DNA of 64,000 nt from Undaria pinnatifida (Eukaryota; Sar; Phaeophyceae; Laminariales; Alariaceae), in assembly GCA_012845835.1 (NCBI GenBank), contig JABAKD010000027.1, positions 8,611,364 through 8,675,363 of the forward strand. Reading direction: 5' to 3'. Every line of letters starts with the position of its first letter. Within the stretch, counting starts at the first letter, position 1. Both the position numbers and the translations under genes were made by a program. The notes below the pieces were generated by a model. That model was given only the letters and a program-made list of their open reading frames with translations, made no database searches and had not been told where the DNA came from. Below are positions 24,421-37,800 of the stretch, piece after piece.

Positions 24421-25824
24421 TTTTTGAGGCGCATATTCGCGCATAAATCGTATGTTTTCGCCGGCGGCCCTCCGCGGCGCGCAACAGACGACGAACCACC
24501 AATTAATGCCTTGGTCGGCACTACCGCTGCCAAAAGGCGTACCAGGCATACATTACCAGTATCAAATAATATCATATCAGGGGGTAAAACTGCCGCTGCC
24601 AAAAAAAGGCTTTTCAGTCACCGGTACCAAATACAGCGCCACAGAAAAAACGCACGCATCAAGCCGGCGACAACGCAAGAAAAAACACGGACACCATGTC
24701 GTAGCGCGACAGAAAAACGAGCACAGCAAGCCGGCTACTGTCCGCGAAGCGTCAGTCGGGGTCGTCACTCGGGCACAAGGCTCGACCCTGACGATGTTGG
24801 CGTTCTTTAGTCATCGACCAGCACCGATGTGGCCATCCTGCCGCCTGTCCATGTTGCCTATCGGAACTTCACCTCTCGATGCTTCCTCTTATTTTGTTTT
24901 TCCTTGAAGGTGAATGCTTCGAATCCAGAGTTACTGAAGCCTGTTTCGAGACCACGGACTAGGTTGTGGCGATGAGCTGAACCCTTTTCCCATTTGCCAA
25001 CAAAAACAGCAAACTATCGTGGCTCGATACGTCTAGCTTTGTCATTATGTCTACACAACAAGGGTCTATGCACCACACGGAGGGCACATTCGGTTCGCAG
25101 GGTCGGCGGCGGCGGCGTTGTCAGGATATTTGTAGTGCAAGACCAACTCAACACGATGTTCGGGTTTGTACCGTGCGGTAAGGCGGTTTCCCTTGGGTAC
25201 GTAAACCGTCGGTGCAAGCTGCTTGGACATCTGTGCTGCGAGATATTACCTCACTCCGTTTTTACCCTAAAACCCAAACATCTACCCAGCGCCAGCTACT
25301 GCGCGCTCTGTTGCCGCAGCGCCCGCAGATGTGTACCCCCTTCATTGCAGGTACCCCGAGGGTCGCGCCGAAGCCTAAGATGTTACAGACACCGTCCCCC
25401 TCGACAACCCTTACAAGGTATGATACTTGTCCTAAGGTCTACTTACTGCTGCGTGGGTTTTCGGATACAGGTTCACGTTCTTCGCCGTTCGATCAAGGGC
25501 GAGCCTTACAACATAGGCCCAGCAATAATGAACAAAAATGACTAGGAAACAAACGCCGTCTTGTCAGTCGGCTGCCCTCGCCGTTGCCTCGCAGCGCCTT
25601 GACGCCCCCTGTCGCCCCTCTTCGTAGGGTTAGCTTCAAGGACGCGTGCTACGATAGAGGTGCACCACTTTTTTTCTTAATACTACCCCTCACTTTTGGG
25701 AGCTCAAGACATACCTCTCCCAAAAACCGTTTCGGAGAAAGATAAAAGTGTTTACCGGATGAAAAATCCCATGGCCTAGGTACAAAACGAGAATCACGCA
25801 AAAACTAAGGGGGCGTATTTTCCG
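24421..25824. other. no clear gene; overlapping open frames at 25.0-25.5 kb
   Basis: Two frames are open together at 25212-25541. Neither shows a motif or a consistent third-position bias, so neither is called. Confidence 0.4.
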
Positions 25825-25857
25825 ACAATTTTGGGTTAAGGAGCCCCGTCATTCAGC
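25825..25857 (+). repeat. GATTTTGGGTTAAGGAGCCC-family core
   Basis: Differs from the 22439 copy by one base in the core. Related sequence extends from about 25640 to 25900. Confidence 0.7.
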
Positions 25858-26359
25858 AAACATTTCAGACGGAAAGTGCTACCTATATCGTGGCATGCAC
25901 CCAAGGTACGCGCACCCTCATCAGGTGCACACACCCCAGCAAAGCACACGCAAATAAAGGGTACAAAAAAAGGGGTACAAACCTGATTAAGGCAGACGCA
26001 CGCACCCGTCTTTGAAGGTGCACACACGCACCTCGCTACGTCGCCCGCGCACCTGTTCAAGGTACAAGCTAACTAGCGACACCGCCGCCAAGCGACGGTC
26101 TTTCCGATGCGCACCGCCGCGAACACCGACGCGGCTCTTGAACGCCAACGCTAAAAACCATGCTCAGACAACGTGCTACTGTAAGTTAGAGATGCTCCAT
26201 TTACGTTTCTGAGCCTCGTCGGAGGAGGAGCTCTATACTTCACCAAGAACCGATTTAGAGTAAAACTTGCAAGCGCGACAGGTAGCGCGACCGGACGAAG
26301 AAAAAACATGGCCTCCTCAATACCAAAAACAAAATGTGGCGAAGCAATATTTACATTCC

Positions 26360-26392
26360 GATGATTTTGGGCTAAGGGGCCCCGTCATTCAG
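26360..26392 (+). repeat. GATTTTGGGTTAAGGAGCCC-family core
   Basis: Core with ggctaaggggcc variant, followed by tctctatcgtatagc. Confidence 0.65.
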
Positions 26393-27754
26393 AAACGTAA
26401 AAAAAAAAACGAAAACGAAAAAAGTGCCATCTCTATCGTATAGCTTCACTCATCCTCAGAGCTCCTGCAAGAAGAGGGCCTAGCCAGGGGTGTCCTACAT
26501 TATTGTGTTTTTCACCATGGATGGGCCTAAGCCTAAGCCTAAGCCTAAGCCTAACCCCAACCCAGACGAAACACCGGTCGGAATGCCCCCTAATGGCGTC
26601 ACTGGGGTGAAATGATTGAAAAAACACAATAATGTGTATGACGACGGGCGCTACGGTAGCGGATGCACCTCACTTTTCCGCGGCTCCTCGCCCGAAGAGC
26701 TCCATGTCTCACCTCACCGAAAACACTGACTTTTGATCAAAAACGAAAATACCCCTCCACTGTGAACAATTCCGTGCGTGGTCTCGGTACACCACCCACT
26801 CGTGACGAAAAAATTTCGTAAAGTGCAATTAAATGCTATCCAGCGAAATCGAGTAATTCCCCCAGTTGTGGCGGAATCTCGCTGAGCATAGGCAGAAATA
26901 TTTTGGCCTGAAAAACGCTTCCTCTATCTTAGCACACGTCCTCTCGCAGCCCGGCAACGGAAGGCTGTGGACACTTACGTAACCCTGTAGGTACACGGCT
27001 AAGGCTACGGCCAACCTCGCAAAAAAAAACGTGTACCAAGTCCCATAGATATCGCAAGGGCACACGCTTCCGCGCCCTATCTACGCACATCTATTAAAGT
27101 GGATCGGCTCGGCCCACCACCCACCACTATGGCTGGGGCGGCACATCTGCTCAACTTCAGCGCAGGTGTGCTCAGGTTAGCTCCATGCGAGCACAAAATC
27201 TCATGTAGAACACACATGGCACGTCACCGAAGAAAAGTTGTTCCACAAACAACAACAACAGCTAAAATCTCGTTGCACCGGTAAATGTTTTTTACACCAA
27301 AGACACTACAAAAAAGGTACGCACACCGAAAACGGGCACGTCGTGCACCCCAACCTCGGCCGTGACCCATCCCCCGCATGCGACGCACGCGCTAAGACGT
27401 AACTTTTACGCGGATTTTGCAGAGCTCTATATATACACCCCACCAAAAACCTGATCGCGAAAAAGAAGTATGAACGTTCAACCGGACGAAATATTCCAAT
27501 GGTCCAGAAATTCAACGATTACCACCGGAAAAACAGAAGAAGAGGAAAGAAAAGAAAAGAAGTGCAATACGGTACGATTGAACAACGAAGTCCAACGGTA
27601 TTTCGCAGCTCTTTAGTCGAGGGGGCTCATGATTCAAAAACACGTCAGCCAAAAGGTGCTAGTAGCCCTATTGCAGCACGCATCCCACGGCAAGGATGCC
27701 TCCTACCCCCCCCCCATTGGCGCTGTCATCTGCAAGCAAGAAAGTGTGCACAAG

Positions 27755-27945
27755 GTGCCGAAGTCCGTCTTAGAGCGGTTCTTGGAAGGACGCAGCTCAA
27801 TCTTCATGCGACTCGCCGAACACCTCACGGCGCTTCGCGCTTGGTGCAAACAATGTTTGCCTGGTTGCTGAAAACCCGACGTGCTCCGTTCCGGCATAGT
27901 AGGGATACGAGGGCCTATGGTCATACGACTGCGGCCATGCACGAA
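27755..27945 (+). repeat. dispersed repeat family, copy
   Basis: The order tgcgactcgccgaacacct, cacggcgcttcgcgcttggt, attg/tagtagggatacgagggc, tatggtcatacg is inverted at 34225-34350. Shorter pieces occur at 31745-31820 (inverted), 35843-35885, 54305-54360 and 55590-55640. Confidence 0.6.
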
Positions 27946-28208
27946 CTGAGTACCCCCCGTCCCCGCATCTTTTGCGGCAAGCACGATAAAAAAAGATCAC
28001 TGCACCATGACACTAGACCTATAGTACAGCCAACGCACATGGCCAGAAGAGGGTTCGGGGTGGGTGCATCCTCGTTTCCGAAGCAATCTGAGCGAGCGAA
28101 TCCGCCCTCCAGGGGGCTCCCGTAGGCCTCAGAAATGCGTCGAAACCGTGACGCTCCGACGCTCTATGTCAGGCATTACGCTTCAAGCAGATTCCCTGCT
28201 AGGTATCC

Positions 28209-28495
28209 ACATAAATACCCGGCGATCTCAACGCTTTCGCTAATTGCAACACGGCGATCTCAACGCTTTCGCTGATTGCAACACGGCGATCTCAACGCTT
28301 CGCTATTTGCAACACGTATCCTAGTCTGATTGCTGCAAATCGCACTCTATTCCGGTTGCAGCCAAACATATCCTACGCTGGCTGCTGCAAGACGTGTCCG
28401 GCTTGTGACGGCTTCAAAATGCATCTGCTCTGATTGCTGCAAAACGTGTTCTACTCTAATTGCTGCAAAGCGCATCCTGCTCTGATACAGCAGTA
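28209..28495. repeat. two adjacent tandem repeats
   Basis: cgatctcaacgctttcgct with tgcaacacgg is repeated three times at about 32-bp spacing. It is followed by decayed units of tgattgctgcaaaacgtgt with a tcctactct end. Confidence 0.75.
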
Positions 28496-29033
28496 GCTGC
28501 ATAAAAATATATAGCTGCGATGCTAAGTAGCTTTTCTCCAAAGTTTGTGTCCGGTTCTCAAGGGATCGACCTTTTTAGAACGTCAAAAATGTAACCTATT
28601 GTGCTTCCGACGATTTTTTCACCATGACGTGGGTCCGGTTCTCAAAGTTATACTATAATCCACGGGACGTCACCACCACCGCACATGGCCTTCAGCGCAG
28701 TAATTGGGCGAGGCTACCCGCAGAATTCCAGCTCACTCTTGATCTTGACCCAGGAGAACTAGACTAGGGGATGACGGCAAATCATCCCCGGCTTCGTACG
28801 CCTTCGACGATAATGATGCAGCTCCTTTCATCGCCCTCCCGATAGCGGGGACTGCTCGCGAAAAGACGAAGGATTTTGCGGTGGCGGCGGTGACAACAGG
28901 TGATTTTAAGATGTGGGCCCCGGCGTACAGTATAGACCCGCCAACAAAAAACGCCTAGTCTGGGCTAGGCTTAAAAGACGCGGGCTACGCTAGAGGTCGC
29001 ACTTTTTGGGTGACTATTTCTTAACGACGGGGC

Positions 29034-29061
29034 TCCTTAACCCAAAATCGTTGGAATACGT
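29034..29061 (-). repeat. GATTTTGGGTTAAGGAGCCC-family core, inverted
   Basis: Plus strand reads acgacggggctccttaaccc then aaaatcgt. Confidence 0.65.
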
Positions 29062-29683
29062 CGTTGGATGCGTCTCGAAAAAAGGCTAGTCGAACTTTGA
29101 GAAAAGCGAGCACGATTCTCCTGTTTCTTGGGTCAAATACGCCTGCGAAGGTGCTGAAACCTCCGTTTTCGGTTTTCAGAATCAGTTTACTACAAGATAT
29201 GGCATAAGTCAGGAACTTCGGGAAAAAAACATGGTGCATCTCTATCGCAGCATACGGCGAAACCTTTTCGCGACGCTAACTTTGAACAACCTAAAGCATG
29301 GGCTATGATATAGTCTACCCTCGGAAAGGATTTGATGCATCGCTGACCGCTGCGCATTACTGAATCTAGACTTCTGAAGACTCCTGCAAAAAGTGAGCCT
29401 GACGTTCTTATCGCGGACCACATTTCATACTCGTGAGCCTACAAGTACGGTGTAGCCCCCCCCCCCCCCGCGCGCGCCGGACGCAAATGCCTTTGTTATT
29501 ACGAACGGCCATACAACAATCACAGCTGAAACGCAAGCAGACTTTGAGACCCAATAGTGATCACACGCGCTTATCGACAGCGCAACGGCGACGACCAGCG
29601 AAGGTGCTGACCTCTAATACTAAAGCCTTCCGAGAAATCTCGCACAATGCATCGGTACGGGCCGTCTCCAACGGTGTGTCCAT

Positions 29684-29915
29684 CTATCCGTCTGCCTGTT
29701 CGTCTGCCGGTCTGTCTGTCTGCCTGCTTGTGTGCCTCTCTGTCTGTGTGTGTCTGTGTCTGTTTGTCTGCCTTCCTATCTGTATGTCTGTCTGCGTTCA
29801 CATGTATCTGCCTATCTTCCTGTCTACCTGTCTACCTGTCTGTCTACCTGTCTGTCTACCTGTCTGTCCATCTGCTTTGTCTGTCTGTCTGTCCGTCCAT
29901 CTGTCTGTTTGCCGT
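29684..29915. repeat. (CTGT)n-rich microsatellite
   Basis: About 230 bp of ctgtctgt and related tetranucleotides. Confidence 0.9.
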
Positions 29916-30436
29916 ACGCAAAGAAAGCCGGACCGCGAACAAGCGGCGAGCACTCACTGAAAACAAGACCGATTGATGCCCCCGTCGCCCCCGCGAGCAG
30001 AACGGACGCATCGCCGTCCTTGCTATTGTTCACGATAGGATGGACGCAAAGGGTTAGCGCCAGCTGAGCCAGAACTGAGAAACATTAAACACAAAAAAAA
30101 ACAGGACGATGGGGCGGGTGTTTAATGGGGAGAAACTGAGAAAAGGCAAAATGCAGAGCAGGACAACGTACATGGGGTTAAACGGGGGGGAATAGGCAAC
30201 CAGCAAAAAACAGAGTAGGATGATCGGGCGGGAGTTCAATCGGGCGAGAGGATCGGGGAGGGGCGGCGTTCTGCAGTGGACATGGCAGGAGGATTTATTC
30301 AGGCCTTCCATCATCTCATGCAGGCGTGTATCATCCGGTGGGAACCCCCCCCCCCCGGCTACATGAGGCTATCAAGCGCAGCCAATCAAAAGACAACAAC
30401 ATTTCCTACTGACCACACGCATTAAACTACAAGATA

Positions 30437-30684
30437 TCAAGCAAGGCATTGTTTCGTTGGAGAGAGACGCAGGGGCGTGGGAGGGTAGCTTCGATCCGGC
30501 GTACATCGCCGAATTGCAATCAAAACCCGTTTGGTCAGACAGCGCCCCAACTCTGCCGGCGAGGACTTGAACGAACTCATGATGCGAGGTATGGCAACGG
30601 TGGCGGCAGCGCACGTGTGCCACCATAGGAGATACAGCACTTTTCGGGCAAAAAACTGCTGACTGGTGAGGATCCGCACAACTT
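30437..30684 (-). CDS. candidate terminal transporter exon
   Basis: After acceptor gcgtcag, two bases complete the Glu codon and the frame reads VVRILTSQQFFARK, continuing 80 more residues to a stop at 30437. It is the only nearby segment that continues the helix-10 exon in phase and gives a C terminus. The C-terminal half is basic and not family-like. A plus-strand frame across the same bases is also open for about 54 codons. Confidence 0.38.
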
Positions 30685-33600
30685 CTGACGCGTCTACCCA
30701 AATCTCGCCCGAAAACTATTCACGTTTTGTACAAGATATGATTCGTTGAGAAAAAAAAAGAAGAAAAAAAAAAAAAAAATCACGTTTTTACAAGATGTTA
30801 TTCGTTGAAAAAACAAAACAAGAAAACATGAAAGTTTTTACCAGATATGGTTCGTTGAGAAAAAAAAAAAATCTAGGCCATGGGATTCTCCATCGGGTTG
30901 CACTTTCGTTTTCTTCAAAAAAAAAAATATCAAGTGAAGAAACCTCGAAAAAAAAAAAAATCTAGGCTTCGTCCCTCTGCTAAAGCAGCAAACGTCCGAC
31001 GGCAGCAGCGGAAGAGGCCGATATTTTCTCCCTTTTCCTCACCAATCCAAACGTTGAGTTTTCCCAAGAGCTGGCCGTGCTTGTCCCGGGGGCTGAACAT
31101 ACCCACGATCATGTAAGGGAGGCTTTCTATCAAGGCAAGCGAGACTCCGAGGACGGCCAAAATCGCTAGCGAGAGAGTCCGCCTGCGATGCGGTTAAGGG
31201 TCAGGAGAGAACGGTGCCAGCAAGTGCCAGCGGAGGGTGTGGGGTGGCGGGGATTGGAGGAAATAGGGGGGATGTGTTGTTCTGCCAGACTTGCGGTCGA
31301 CTGGACACCAAACGGACGTCTGTCTTGAGTGTAGGCGGGAAAACGGCCGGGCGCATGCAGACGTAAAATGCCACGACACACATGTATAACGGCAACCATT
31401 GACGAGAGATAAGCACTTGGGCGACGTACCTAAACAAGAGCACGCCGCCCGACAAACAAGGCGAAGACAGACAACAAAAGCGGAAACGCCTTCCCCCCCC
31501 CCCTTGGTGACAAGTCCAGCGGCACCCCCACCCCTAGCTTGTCGTCTGCCATGCAGGGAGGCAGCCGCAGACGGACAGGTCCACCCCGTCCCATCGTACA
31601 ACGGAAGAAAAAACCACCGCAGCTCTAGCATGATGTCATTTTCGGACAGAAAGCGCGCCGCCTGTGTGTACGGCGAAGACGGACGGCGCGGCACGTCACC
31701 GTGTTCCTCGGGGGGAGTCTAACGTATTGCATGGCCGTTAAGACCACGCGAGCCTTGCATCGCTACAATGCCGGGACGGAGCACGCCGAGCTTTCACCGA
31801 CCAGTCAGACACTGCTTGAACCAAGCCGGGGGGGGGGGGGGGCTTACCCGGCTGCACCCGGTCGAAGAAACGCCGCGCCGAGGAGACACGCCGACTGGGA
31901 AGCGATCGCCGTGATGAAGGCACCTTTGAGTCCGACCGCTCGCACCAGGCGGGTGACCGGGCCGCAGCCCATGGCCGTCACGACTACTGCCTGTGCAGCG
32001 CAGCATAGCACCGCAGAGCACAAGACAGCAGAGCAACAGCGCAGCACGGCACGGTACAGCACAGCACAACACAGCAAAACACAGAGCAGCACAGCATGGC
32101 ACAGCACGGCATGGCACAGTACAGCGAAGCACATCACAGCACAGCACAGAAAAGTACAGCAAAGCATACCATAGCACAGCGCAGCACAGAACGGCGCGGC
32201 ACAGCACACCACAGCAGAGCAACACACAACAGAGCAAAGCACAGCAGAGCAGAGAACAGCAGAACACAGCAGTGCAGAGAACAGCAAAGCACAGCAGAGC
32301 AGAAATCAGCAAAGCACAGCATAGCACAGCACAGCGCAGAACAGCACAGCGCAGAACAGCAACGTGCGGCACAGCACAGCGCAGCAAAAGCACAGCACAG
32401 CAAAGCACAGCACCGCACAGCAAAAGCACAGTAAAAGCATAGCAAAGGAACAGCAAACGAACAGCAGCAGCAGAGCAAAACAGAACAAAAGCACAGCACA
32501 AGAGAAGCAGAGCACAGCAGGAAGTCAGTTGTCGGCGGGGCGGGGGTGAACCCGATGAACTCAACGGCTTAGAGATATTATTGAGAGTGAGCGAGGGGAA
32601 GCATGTGTCGGGTAATCTAGGCTGGTGGTGGTGGTGGTGGTGGGGATGGTGGTGAGTGCGGTTGAGATGGTTGTGGTTGTGGTGGTGTTTGTAGTGGCGG
32701 TAGTGGTGGTAGCGGTGGCGGTTGTGGTGGTATTGGTGTTGGTGGTGGTGGTGGCTGTGGCTGTGGTTGTGGTGGTGGTGTTGGTGTTGGTGTTGGTAGT
32801 GTTGGTAGTGTTGGTGTTGGTAGTGGTGGTGATGGTGGCGGTTGTGATGGTGGTGATTGTGGTGGTGGTGGTGGCGGTGGTGGTGGTGGTTGTGGTGATG
32901 GTGGTGGTACGGTTTTCACTCGGTCGACTGGTACCGTGTGACGTTTGTTGCTTTTCGTTTCGTATTATCAAAGAGGCGGAAATTCGACGACTTTTCGTCC
33001 AGATGAGAAAAAGGAGGGATTGGGAACGGTGAGGAGCGAGCACAGTACATGTTTTCCACACGGAGGATAAACGAAAGAGAAGGTAAACACCTCGCCCCCG
33101 TTTGTCCGCTTTAACATTGTACTGTGGTGCTACTGTTTTATCCATGCCCTTTATTTAAGCTATCCAGCATCGTCGAATTCACAAACGTGCCTGATTTAAG
33201 CTTGATCATTACCAACAACCACCCGTAGAATATGTCATTAACAGGTAGGTCGGGCAACACCCCCCCTCCCGAACCCTCTCCCCACCTCCCCCCCACCGCC
33301 CACCCCCTGGACTTACCGAGACGAACACCAGTCCACAACAACAGGATGCGAGAAAACAACAAGCTCGAGGCCACCAAGAGTAGCTGACCAAAAACGGACA
33401 TATTTCGATAGAACAAGAAATCGGCAGCTTCCACACGCGCGCGGCACCGGCAACGCATGCACACATGCCCCCCCCCGCCGCCCTCGCAGTCTCACCCGTC
33501 CAAGCGTTAAAACCCCGACGCACGCATGCCCATCTCCCGCCTCAGCCCGACGACAATACTAAAACTACATGCCTGCCCCCTACCCTCTGAGCCTCTTGAA

Positions 33601-34771
33601 AATAAGGAAACATGAAAAAAGTACCCAAACCACCAGGCATAAAACCGCAGAAGGGGAAGTCGAGTATAAGGATACTTGCCTGCACCGCTAGCCCCATGGA
33701 CGCCCACGCCACTCCGTCTGCGTATGCCTTTTGGCACGACGGTTTCGGATGCGGGTTGCGGACGCGAAATATCAGCAGGTTGGAGGGGGGGGGGGGGATG
33801 GCGCGAACGTCAGAAAAAATAGCAAGCGTGGAAAGTCTTGGCCCTTCAGTCGTAGATCGGGTTTTACGCCAGAGGGCCGGCACGTCCGAGACGCGACAAG
33901 GCTGGGGGGGTGAGGTCAAACTAAATCCGTGTTCGTACAACGGCAAAAGAAAAACGGTCCACGAATGAACGTGTATTGGACGTACTATTTTTTCCCTGGA
34001 CCTCCAGTAACGGTCTTTAAAAAAAACTGATTCGACCGTCGCGACGGCGCGGCACTTGCGCAGACGGGAGTAAGAGGAGGGGAAGGCTAGAAGCGCACGA
34101 GGTAGCGCACATTGTGGAGGTTACCACTCCCATTATTTGTGGAATTAGGACGGATGTAAGCGACGAATAGGGGTGGGGGGGGAGGATCGTCGTATCACGC
34201 ATAGCCATATCCTAAGGTCGTAGATCCTCGCATCTCTACAATGCCGGGACGGAGCATGTCGGGGTTTCACCACACCATGAAGACATTGCTTGCACCAAGC
34301 GCGAAGCGCCGTGAGGTGTTCGGCGCGTCACGTGAAGGCTGAGCTGCATCCTACTAAGAACCACTTGAGGGCAAAATTCCGCTCCTTATGCGTACTTTCT
34401 TGCATGTGGATGACAGTTTCGAATCAATTTATTTGTTTTCTGGTGTAATCATTGCTACAGGGGCAGGATGAGGGGAGGGGGGGGGGTAGGAGTAGCTTAT
34501 CGCTGTGCTCTAGCCCGGAAAAAAATAAGAACTGCGGTGATGACCGTTGGTGAACTGGATCGCCTCTTCGCCCCAACTTGTAGATACTATGCCTCTATCA
34601 GCTCCGTGTTTTTCGCACGGCCAAGCTAGTGTTTCGCTGACCTCACCAATTAATAATTTGCATATATTCGGGGAAACAACGATCGCGCACCACACCGGTA
34701 ACAGTACAACAAGCAACAATAGCAGTGGCAGTAGCAACAACGGCAATGGCAATGGCAACAGCAACAGCAGC

Positions 34772-34838
<67 letters not shown>

Positions 34839-37800
34839 CCTCGCGCCGCTCATCCCCAGTCGGGGCCGAGGCATCACCGCCGAAGACGTTCACCCCGACC
34901 CAATCGCTGCCGAAAATAATGATGGAAAACCTAACGAACAAAGGGGAGGCGGGTGGGACAGGGGAGGGAGGGGGGGGGTACTCAATATCATGCATGGTCG
35001 TAAGCTTTAGACCACAGACCCTCGCGCCCCTAAAACCCTGGGACGGAGGGGAGCGACGGTGGGGAGCGAGGGGGGGAGAAGGGGGGGGAGGGGTGGCGCT
35101 CGGACAGGGCACCACAGATTTCGTCGCCGGCATAGAGACCGTCCGCGCACCCCAAGCGAGCGAGTGAGCCACGGCCCCGAAAAATACGCCTCCACGGATC
35201 CCGAAACAAACACGAGCCACAGGTCCCGAGACAAGGTCGTCGTCCAAAGCAGCGCCTGGGCGCGTCAGTTCCTGCGCGGTGCATGCTTTCAACAGGCTGG
35301 CCGGCGCGGGTGAGATATGCTGCCATGATTTCGAGACTGCTGTGTACCGAGTTAATACTGTAAAAACCCTCCTGGACGAAAGCTTTGGAAGGGAAGCTTA
35401 ACGCCTTCACCACTGGAAAGCCTTTTTGGGGACGCATTTACTTGAAGATAGTATAGGGAGGGATTTGGGGGCTCTAATGGGGTTAACTCTTTCGCTACTG
35501 CTAAAAATCAACCCACAATAGTTCCAAGCAGTATTTAACTTACAAAACGTGGTTGAAGCTAAAAAGAGGTCAAGGTTCTCAGTGGGGGCTAACTTGTAAT
35601 TGTTCCTCGAAGACAGACAAGACGCTTTGCTTAAGCGGGGCGTTGGTGACGCTGCAGAAGGCACACAATGCCCACAAGGTATTTTCTTGCAGCCCCCTCC
35701 CCGCCGCCCCCGGCTAGCTGTGCCACAGGGGGTACATTCGTAGCGTCCCCTGACACCCCCTCCGCAGTTCGCTACTCTAAAGGACGTGCCTTCTCTGATC
35801 CCCCCCTCCCCTCCCCTCCCCAGCGCGTTCCGTCCCCAGCGTTGTAGGGATACGAGGGCCTATGGTCTTAAAGACGGTCATGCATGTCATGATTCCACCC
35901 CGCCCCTCCCTCCCTCGGCCCGGGTACGTCCGGGAAGGTGGAATTTTTCAGGGGGATTCTGCGAGAAGGCGAACGTCATTTCACGCAGACCGTGAGCTCT
36001 TTCACTCACGCCGCGGCAGCAAAAAAACGCGACAAAACAAAAGCCTGCGCACCTGCGGGGCAAGGCCATCACACGTGCAGCAGCAGGTATACAAAAAAAC
36101 GACACGCTTACAGCGTATAACACGCGACGACAGCTCACACCCTTAAAACGAAAATTCCGAGCTGATGTTCTCCACAAAGCCGACGGCGCAACGCCGAGCG
36201 ATGTCTACGAAAATAAATTTCTGTAGAGCTGTGAGTCGTCACGCCTTAAGTCACCAGCTAGGTATTAGTCGGACTATTATTAATAGTTAGTCGTTTCCCG
36301 AAGGTACCGACTATCTGACTTGTACCAAGGCTACGGCAGGGAAGGCACCCCTATTTTCATTGTCGCGTGCTGAGCCACTCGCACGGGTGATGAGCCACTC
36401 GCACGGGTGACTTCTGTATCTCGTCGACGCGGAGACTTCAGGCAATCGTTTTGGCGCAGCATAGCTTGCCATTCCGTTTCGGACTCGTACCGCAAAACTA
36501 CAACACGCACGAAAGCTTACTAAATGCAAAAGGAACAAGGCGGTCACTTGCGCGAGTAACCCAGAGCCACTGCAAAAAAAGTCCTCAAAACAACATAACC
36601 CCCCTACAGTAGCTTTCGTCCGTGTGTGGTTTCCATACACCTAGGAGGGATTTTCAATGTGGGACTCGTTTTTTCTTTTTTGGGAGTCCCCCTCGCCGGC
36701 CGGGGGGGGCTAGTTGGCTCGCTTCGCTCGCCTGACTTAAGCCGGCAAGTCGGCTAACGGCACCCACCGATTAGTTATTCGTCGTGAATCCTGCCGACTC
36801 ACAGCTCTAAATTTGTGAGATCCTACCGAACCCACCATGTTGTGGAGAACGTTGTCTCCGTAAAACGTTGCAGGGGTCTTTTCTTGCGCAGTACCGAGTA
36901 CACGGTAAACGCCTGCCTCCAGCGCGCAGCCTTGGCGGCCCTTGCGATCAAGTCCTTGCTGTCGGGCATCGCAGCAATGCCTGATATCAATACCCCCCAA
37001 TACCCCCCCCTCTCTCACTCTGCCCCCCCCCCCCCCGCGTTCCCTGCTCTCACCAGCCGATCCACGAGAAGAAGAGCAGTGCGCATACGGGCAGCAGCCA
37101 CGCCGGGACGTCGTAGAACAGCGCCATGTCCAGCAGCCGGACCTGTTCGTGGGGGAAGGACGGCAAAGGGGCGGAGCGAGGACGGAAAAACGAAACAATA
37201 ACGACGCCAAGCCGTCTGCAGTCGGTGAACGAAACAGAACGAGAGATACAGGGCGCGGACTACGTTAACCGCCAACGCGCTGCGCTGGTTAAACACCCGG
37301 CGCTGCAACCGGTACCACGGATTAGGGTGAGCGGTGCGCGTGCTCCATTTCGAAATATGAAGCCGGCGGCCGCCTCGCAGCGATCGATAAAGACAGGCCC
37401 AAGCGACGGCGCGAGCGACGGAAGGGGTCTTTAACCGCCTTCGCGCCTGCTTCCGACGCGCAGCAAGCAAGCTTACGACATGCAGGACACCTTCAGGGCG
37501 CATGGCGTAAGCCCTATTGTATTCCCCATCGTTCCCCCTTCGCAAAAACAAAGAAGGAGGCAATCGCTTCGCCCTTCCGATCTTTCAACCGAAGGTTGCT
37601 GAGCCCACCTTCAAGGAAGAAGGTGAATTTCCTCCCAGTGCTGCTGCCGCTGCCGTTGCCGCGACCGCTGAATCCCTTCCGTTGCGCTCCGAACACGCGC
37701 CGTTCCCTTCGCTAACAACTTCACGTACGCCTTCCCCCCTTCTAACCACAGCCTCCTGCTGGCGAGAGCCGCGCCATCTATCACCCATCCCGCCAGAAAG

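Noticed and set aside
27499-28125. 208-codon plus-strand frame
   Set aside because: Covers a dispersed repeat (27755-27945) whose other copies are not open.
30420-30565. Plus-strand frame reading RIKLQDIKQGIVSLERDAGA
   Set aside because: Protein-like but only about 54 codons, without splice sites; the antisense terminal transporter exon fits the phase of its neighbour.
31794-32564. 256-codon Leu/Cys/Ala frame on the minus strand and matching Gln/Ser frames on the plus strand
   Set aside because: All are readings of the AGCAC-type array; stops are absent because of the repeat, not selection.
32561-33145. 194-codon Thr-rich minus frame
   Set aside because: A reading of the GGT/GTT microsatellite.
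34547-35167. 206-codon plus-strand frame with a poly-Asn run
   Set aside because: It depends on the (AAC)n tract and runs antisense to a better exon candidate at 35151-35255.
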